From the NCBI GenBank assembly GCA_947463845.1, contig CANHUM010000070.1, forward strand, positions 1 to 8,021: DNA of 8,021 nt, in the 5' to 3' direction. A program made the translations under genes and the position numbers. This document shows positions 5,740 to 8,021 of this stretch, in pieces (the first letter of the stretch is position 1; every line of letters starts with the position of its first letter). The notes under the pieces were generated by a model that saw only the letters and a program-made list of their open reading frames with translations, did not search any database and was not told where the DNA came from. The DNA comes from Comamonadaceae bacterium. Its GTDB lineage: Bacteria > Pseudomonadota > Gammaproteobacteria > Burkholderiales > Burkholderiaceae_C.

Positions 5740-5745
5740 ATTATA
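5740..5745 (-). promoter_or_regulatory. Promoter -10 (TATAAT) of the Ala/Pro lipoprotein gene
   Basis: A perfect TATAAT on the minus strand (ATTATA on the plus strand). The predicted start is near 5733, giving a leader of about 105 nt. The hexamer 17 bp upstream reads ACTGCA, a poor -35, so an activator or a non-consensus -35 may be involved. It lies 77 bases after the stop of the upstream minus-strand gene and gives this gene its own promoter. Confidence 0.65.
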
Positions 5746-5822
5746 GCGTTTTCCCTAGTTCGTGCAGTCCCACGCTTGACATCCAACGTGTAAACCCACA
5801 CAGATCTGTCGCCGCTCAAAAG

Positions 5823-6944
5823 TTAAATCGCTCGCAGCCATCCTGAGCAGGCCCAATCCAGCAGTGCGGCTTGGGCTTGCGGACTCAAGGCTTTGACTTG
5901 AAGCCGAGGAATGCGGCGATCATCCGCCAAAATTCTCAAGATTCGGGCATCTCTTCCGCTCACCCGGAATGAGTCTCCGTTGATGAACACATGCTTGGCG
6001 TCGTACATCATTTTGGTTCGGCGGTCGAGTTGAACGCCACCGGACAAATCCGGCTCGTTGTCGATACCATCGAACCAAACATTGGACTTGGGCTCCGTCA
6101 GATACTCGCCCAGCAAACTGTCCAGTAAAAGTGGATTTTGAAGTGCTTTTTCGACCACTTGGCGAGCAAACTCACCCATGGCCGCTGGAATGGCCGCCGG
6201 GGTATCCACCGCAGGCTGATGGGCATCGCGGTACAACACATCTCCACCGCCTTCAAAAGCCTCATCGGCCAGACCCAACAACAATTCACGCGCCAACTCT
6301 CCCTTTTGTGGCGCTCTAAAGCCAATCGACCAGGTCATGCATTCGCCCTCGGCTACACCATCGTGAGCGTACTTAGGGGGCAGATACAGCATGTCACCGG
6401 GATTGAGCAAAAACTCTTCCTCAGCCTCAAAGTTTTGCAAAATCTTCAATGGCACATTCGGCTGCAGGCTCAGGTCTTTTTGGCGCCCAATCCGCCAGCG
6501 GCGCTGTCCATGGGCCTGCAATAAAAAAACATCGTAGCTGTCAAAGTGAGGTCCCACGCCACCGCCATCGGTGGCGTAACTGATCATCACATCGTCCAGT
6601 CGAGCATCGGGCACGAAGCGAAACTGCTGTAACAAGTCATGTACACCATCGTGGTGCAAGTCGACGCCCTGAACCAGAAAAGTCCATTTTTTCTGACTGA
6701 AGGGTGGCAGACTCCGCTTTGGCAAAGGACCATGCTTCATTTTCCAGCCCTTTGCAGAGTCAACGATCAAGCGGGACTCCACACCCTCCTCACCCGCTAA
6801 AGCCACCAGGTCAGCGCGGTCAACGCAGGGTACAAAATCAGGAATGGCGTTGCGTACCAGCATGGGTCTTTTTTGCCAATGCCGCTTCATGAATTGACTG
6901 GGGCTCAAGCCGCCGAGCAAGGCCAAGGGTTGTTCTGTGTTCAT
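5823..6944 (-). CDS. roxA: Cupin-domain 2-oxoglutarate/Fe(II) oxygenase, RoxA/YcfD-type ribosomal protein uL16 arginine 3-hydroxylase
   Basis: In E. coli RoxA (YcfD) hydroxylates an arginine of ribosomal protein L16 using O2 and 2-oxoglutarate. Here the product is 373 residues, the normal length. The iron triad is clear: His133 and Asp135 in GPHFDSYDVF, and His194 in LPPKYAHDGV. Arg148 in GQRRWRIG is 15 residues after the first His, as is the 2-oxoglutarate-binding Arg140 after His125 in E. coli. PGDMLYLPP (182-190) is the usual jelly-roll turn. The C-terminal part (about 215-373) fits the dimerisation and winged-helix regions of this family. An upstream in-frame ATG at 6989 would add 15 family-unlike residues; the ATG at 6944 has AGGAA 6 nt before it and is preferred. 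The gene is divergent from the FKBP gene with 97 bases between. The family is certain; the exact substrate is inferred by similarity. Confidence 0.92.
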   Translation of the reverse strand: MNTEQPLALLGGLSPSQFMKRHWQKRPMLVRNAIPDFVPCVDRADLVALAGEEGVESRLIVDSAKGWKMKHGPLPKRSLPPFSQKKWTFLVQGVDLHHDGVHDLLQQFRFVPDARLDDVMISYATDGGGVGPHFDSYDVFLLQAHGQRRWRIGRQKDLSLQPNVPLKILQNFEAEEEFLLNPGDMLYLPPKYAHDGVAEGECMTWSIGFRAPQKGELARELLLGLADEAFEGGGDVLYRDAHQPAVDTPAAIPAAMGEFARQVVEKALQNPLLLDSLLGEYLTEPKSNVWFDGIDNEPDLSGGVQLDRRTKMMYDAKHVFINGDSFRVSGRDARILRILADDRRIPRLQVKALSPQAQAALLDWACSGWLRAI

Positions 6945-6950
6945 GTCCGG

Positions 6951-6955
6951 TTCCT
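6951..6955 (-). promoter_or_regulatory. Ribosome binding site selecting the 6944 start of the RoxA-type gene
   Basis: AGGAA on the minus strand, 6 nt before the ATG at 6944. It excludes the longer start at 6989, inside which it would lie. Confidence 0.7.
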
Positions 6956-7028
6956 GGTTGAAGGCCACACACCCTGGCGGGCCCTGCATCTCAAAGTCAC
7001 GATGGCCTCAAAACAGGCCGCCAAACTG

Positions 7029-7040
7029 CGACAATTGTCG
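7029..7040. promoter_or_regulatory. 12-bp palindrome containing -10-like GACAAT on both strands
   Basis: CGACAATTGTCG is a perfect palindrome ending one base before the FKBP ATG (7042). Read on the plus strand, GACAAT (7030-7035) ends 6 nt before that ATG, the same geometry as two other genes here; read on the minus strand, the same hexamer points toward the RoxA-type gene with a leader of about 83 nt. It may be a shared divergent promoter core or an operator. No clear -35 is seen for either direction. Confidence 0.4.
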
Positions 7041-7041
7041 T

Positions 7042-7575
7042 ATGGAAATCAAGACACCTTCTGTGGTCGCACTGACCTGGACACTCAAAGACACGCTGGG
7101 CGAAGTTCTGGACACACTGGACGAGCCCGTGGAATTTTTCATTGGCGGCCAGGACCTGCTGCCCAAAATCGAGGAAGCCCTCCAAGGCCATGAAAAAGGT
7201 GCCAGGATAGACCTGCACCTGGAGCCGGAGGATGCATTTGGCGACTTCAACGAGGAACTGCTGTTTCTGGAACCCCTGGCGCTCTTTCCTCCAGGTCTGG
7301 AGCCAGGCTTGACGATTGAAGGCACCGCTTTGCCTGAAGGCTGCCACCCTGACGCACCACGCAACGCTCTTTATACGGTGACCGAGATCTACCCCGAACA
7401 CGTGGTGCTCGATGGCAACCACCCGCTGTCGGGCATCGCACTGCGGCTGCATCTCAAGGTGGAATCGGTGCGCGAGCCAACAGAATCGGAAGTGGGCAGC
7501 GGCAGCTGCGGTACGGGCTTTTTCAGGATCGAAGTCGGGGACGAAGGCACACCGACCACGCCCACGCTGCACTGA
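7042..7575 (+). CDS. FKBP-type peptidyl-prolyl cis-trans isomerase, SlyD-like
   Basis: Catalyses cis-trans isomerisation of X-Pro bonds and usually acts as a cytoplasmic folding helper. At 177 residues the architecture is SlyD-like: FKBP strand-helix elements EFFIGGQDLLPKIEEALQGHEKGARIDLHLEPEDAFGDFNEELL (about 31-74), an inserted chaperone-flap domain (about 75-122), then the return to the FKBP fold with VVLDGNHPLSGIALRLHLKVESVREPT (121-147), where DGNHPL is the hallmark. Unlike E. coli SlyD there is no long His/Cys-rich metal-binding tail; instead it ends GSCGTGFFRIEVGDEGTPTTPTLH with one Cys and one His. No signal peptide is seen. The frame is open back to 6937 but those residues do not fit the family, and MEIKTP at 7042 gives a proper N-terminus. 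There is no ribosome binding site; a -10-like element ends 6 nt before the ATG. Confidence 0.9.
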   Translation: MEIKTPSVVALTWTLKDTLGEVLDTLDEPVEFFIGGQDLLPKIEEALQGHEKGARIDLHLEPEDAFGDFNEELLFLEPLALFPPGLEPGLTIEGTALPEGCHPDAPRNALYTVTEIYPEHVVLDGNHPLSGIALRLHLKVESVREPTESEVGSGSCGTGFFRIEVGDEGTPTTPTLH

Positions 7576-7611
7576 GCGCTGGCACCAACCCCTCCCAAGC
7601 GCTTATTTTTT
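7573..7611 (+). terminator. Possible terminator of the FKBP gene, overlapping the dut 3' end
   Basis: TGAGCGCT (7573-7580) can pair with AGCGCTTA (7598-7605) with one G-T pair around a 17-nt loop, followed by six T at 7606-7611. The first arm includes the FKBP stop and the second the dut stop. The loop is long, so strength is doubtful. The T-run is only on the plus strand. Confidence 0.4.
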
Positions 7612-8021
7612 GCCGGTCGAGCCGTAACCACCCTCACCACGTTCGCTGGGCGCCTCAAACTCGGTCACCACATTGAACGTGGCCTGCACCACAGGGACGA
7701 TGACCATCTGGGCGATGCGCTCCATGGGTTCGATGGTGAATGCCACATCGCTGCGGTTCCAGGCACTGACCATCAATTGCCCCTGGTAATCGCTGTCGAT
7801 CAGACCGACCAGATTGCCCAACACGATGCCATGCTTGTGCCCCAGACCAGAGCGCGGCAGCAACATGGCGGCGTAGCCCGGGTCTTTCAGGTGCACCGCA
7901 ATGCCCGTAGGCACCAGTTGCCAAGCGTTGGGCTCAAGGGTCAAGCGCTCGTTCAGACATGCGCGCCAGTCCAATCCAGCACTGCCAGCGGTGGCGTAAG
8001 CTGGCAACTGCTCTGACATGC
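7603..8021 (-). CDS. dut: Deoxyuridine 5'-triphosphate nucleotidohydrolase (dUTPase), 5' truncated by window edge
   Basis: Hydrolyses dUTP to dUMP and pyrophosphate, keeping uracil out of DNA and feeding dTMP synthesis; the enzyme is a cytoplasmic homotrimer. The five trimeric dUTPase motifs are visible, numbered from the first visible Met (8019): [10 protein letters not shown] (11-20), [11 protein letters not shown] (54-64), [13 protein letters not shown] (72-84) with the catalytic Asp in motif [13 protein letters not shown] (101-110), and the P-loop-like [11 protein letters not shown] (128-138) whose aromatic Tyr stacks on the uracil. The family is usually about 148-152 residues and starts some ten residues before this Met, so the true start is probably outside the window; the edge bases before that Met keep the frame open. 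It converges on the FKBP gene with 27 bases between the stop codons. Confidence 0.96.
   Translation of the reverse strand, partial: MSEQLPAYATAGSAGLDWRACLNERLTLEPNAWQLVPTGIAVHLKDPGYAAMLLPRSGLGHKHGIVLGNLVGLIDSDYQGQLMVSAWNRSDVAFTIEPMERIAQMVIVPVVQATFNVVTEFEAPSERGEGGYGSTGKK

Noticed and set aside
5776..5781. Perfect TTGACA on the plus strand
   Set aside because: The hexamer 17 bp downstream (CACAGA) is not a -10, and no plus-strand gene follows before 7042.
5800..5809. ACAGATCTGT palindrome and a nearby CACG...CGTG stem after the RoxA-type gene
   Set aside because: Short, without a T-run on either strand; no firm case for a terminator or operator.
6937..7041. 35-residue N-terminal extension of the FKBP gene
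   Set aside because: It overlaps the start of the divergent RoxA-type gene and its ribosome binding site, and its sequence does not fit an FKBP or a signal peptide.
1..8021. Mobile element, prophage, defence or toxin-antitoxin system
   Set aside because: All genes with recognisable families are housekeeping, with uniform-looking codon use; no terminal repeats, integrase, transposase or attachment-like duplication was seen.

Overview
The window looks like a chromosomal housekeeping stretch from a betaproteobacterium of the order Burkholderiales, most likely Comamonadaceae (a Limnohabitans/Rhodoferax-like lineage is my best guess). This rests on the protein sequences (EF-P, DapA, BamC, a RoxA-type cupin, a short SlyD-like FKBP, dUTPase), on the dapA-bamC gene pair, and on an Ala/Pro-rich small lipoprotein of a kind I associate with this family. 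I see no integrase, transposase, tRNA, CRISPR array, phage gene or defence gene, and nothing that looks recently acquired.

Layout, plus strand, 1-5320: the 3' end of efp with its own terminator; a LOG-family nucleotide phosphoribohydrolase-like protein; a 12-TM major facilitator transporter; an unlisted 39-residue membrane microprotein whose ATG overlaps the transporter stop codon (ATGA); a small class I SAM-dependent methyltransferase; then dapA and bamC, separated by under 20 bases and probably one transcript. A symmetrical A-tract/GC-stem/T-tract terminator at 5339-5367 ends both bamC and the minus-strand gene facing it.

Layout, 5400-8021: on the minus strand, a small lipoprotein whose mature part is almost only Ala and Pro, preceded by a leader of about 105 nt with several hairpins and a perfect 20-bp palindrome; further upstream, also on the minus strand, a RoxA/YcfD-type ribosomal protein hydroxylase. 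Divergent from it, on the plus strand, is a SlyD-like FKBP peptidyl-prolyl isomerase. The 5'-truncated dut gene converges on it from the right edge.

Themes: translation and its fine tuning (EF-P, RoxA hydroxylase), cell-envelope building (DapA supplies the diaminopimelate/lysine branch; BamC belongs to the outer-membrane beta-barrel assembly machine), nucleotide hygiene (dUTPase, LOG protein) and protein folding (FKBP). No single pathway unites the window.

I did not find a convincing undescribed multi-gene system. The items most worth a second look are small: the coupled microprotein, the structured leader and palindrome of the Ala/Pro lipoprotein, a palindromic -10-like element between the divergent FKBP and RoxA genes, and a repeated start-site geometry that suggests leaderless mRNAs.
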